DNA of 6,238 nt from Bacteroidota bacterium. GTDB lineage: Bacteria > Bacteroidota > Bacteroidia > Flavobacteriales > Flavobacteriaceae. Below, one piece after another: positions 5,902 through 6,238 of the stretch. The notes below the pieces were generated by a model, which saw nothing but the letters and a program-made list of their open reading frames with translations, did not search any database and was not told where the DNA came from. Location: contig JAACDY010000225.1 in the NCBI GenBank assembly GCA_009936675.1, forward strand, positions 1 through 6,238, in the 5' to 3' direction. Position numbers and translations under genes: made by a program. The stretch's first letter is position 1, and every line of letters starts with the position of its first letter.

Positions 5902-6238
5902 TTAAAGATCTTCGATACCAGGAAGCTTATTGTTGGCTTTCTCAGTACTGAGTTTGGAAAAAAACTTAAAAGTAGCCTTGGTATCGGCCTCTACCTTTAT
6001 AAATTGCTTGTCCTTATAGATTGAATATTCCTGCGCTTTTCCCTTGTATAGTGTCAACTTATAATAAGGTATTACCAAAGCATAGGTTTCCAAAAGACTC
6101 CTGAATCGCAGTATGACCCCCCTTGGACGCAATTCGATGTTGCAAGTGTTGCGATTGTTGTCCAATATCAGAAGATTGTGAATGTCGATGGAGGTTTGGG
6201 TAAGGACCAATTTTGATGATCCTATGCCCCCCTTAGCC
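5902..6238 (-). CDS. Conserved-looking protein of unknown function, C-terminal part, 5' end outside window
   Basis: I do not recognise this gene. On the - strand the frame is open from the right edge (last whole codon 6235-6237) to a TAA at 5902-5904, giving 111 visible residues, so the start is outside the window; a TTG at 6208-6210 is probably an internal Leu. The visible part has no signal peptide, long hydrophobic segment or Cys motif. It is rich in alternating hydrophobic and polar residues (IELRPRGVILRF, YALVIPYYKLTLYKG, YSIYKDKQFIKVEA), suggesting several beta strands, followed by a basic helix-like end (FKFFSKLSTEKANNK). A small beta-barrel fold of the PH-like kind is possible but is only my inference. 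Support for a real gene: clean reading through 111 codons, natural amino-acid composition, and an exact fit against the gltA stop with no overlap. I recall similar proteins in flavobacteria but cannot confirm it. Confidence 0.72.
   Translation of the reverse strand, partial: AKGGIGSSKLVLTQTSIDIHNLLILDNNRNTCNIELRPRGVILRFRSLLETYALVIPYYKLTLYKGKAQEYSIYKDKQFIKVEADTKATFKFFSKLSTEKANNKLPGIEDL

Overview
This 6.2 kb window is an ordinary stretch of core bacterial chromosome, most likely from the Bacteroidota and probably from a Flavobacteriales-like organism. Three things point that way: the protein sequences of RpsD, RpoA and CarA resemble flavobacterial versions as I remember them, most genes lack a Shine-Dalgarno sequence and have A/T-rich leaders, and L17 carries a long Lys/Ala/Glu/Pro-rich tail. 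The taxonomic call is from recall and was not searched.

Layout on the + strand: the end of rpsD (uS4; its start lies outside the window), rpoA (RNA polymerase alpha) and rplQ (bL17) form the tail of the large ribosomal-protein 'alpha operon', with gaps of 24 and 18 nt. A strong hairpin plus T8 terminator closes it. The ATG of carA (glutamine-hydrolysing subunit of carbamoyl-phosphate synthase) lies only about 20 nt after that T-tract, and eno (enolase) follows after 23 nt, probably on the same transcript. A second GC-rich hairpin with a T-tract follows eno. gltA (type II citrate synthase) comes next and has a promoter-like sequence of Bacteroidota type in its short leader. A conserved-looking but unrecognised gene lies on the - strand, converges on gltA with six bases between the two stop codons, and runs off the right edge.

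The genes are linked by housekeeping roles rather than one pathway: translation and transcription machinery (rpsD, rpoA, rplQ), the first committed step of pyrimidine and arginine synthesis (carA; carB is not in the window), late glycolysis (eno) and TCA-cycle entry (gltA). Every catalytic residue I could place in CarA, Eno and GltA, and the DNA-contact residues in the RpoA C-terminal domain, are present, so all complete genes look functional. I found no mobile element, CRISPR array, tRNA, rRNA, riboswitch or defence system. No stretch of more than 300 bases lacks a gene; the longest gap is 93 bases. I see no evidence of an undescribed system here. The points most worth a second look are the terminator/start arrangement at carA, the L17 tail and the unrecognised - strand gene.
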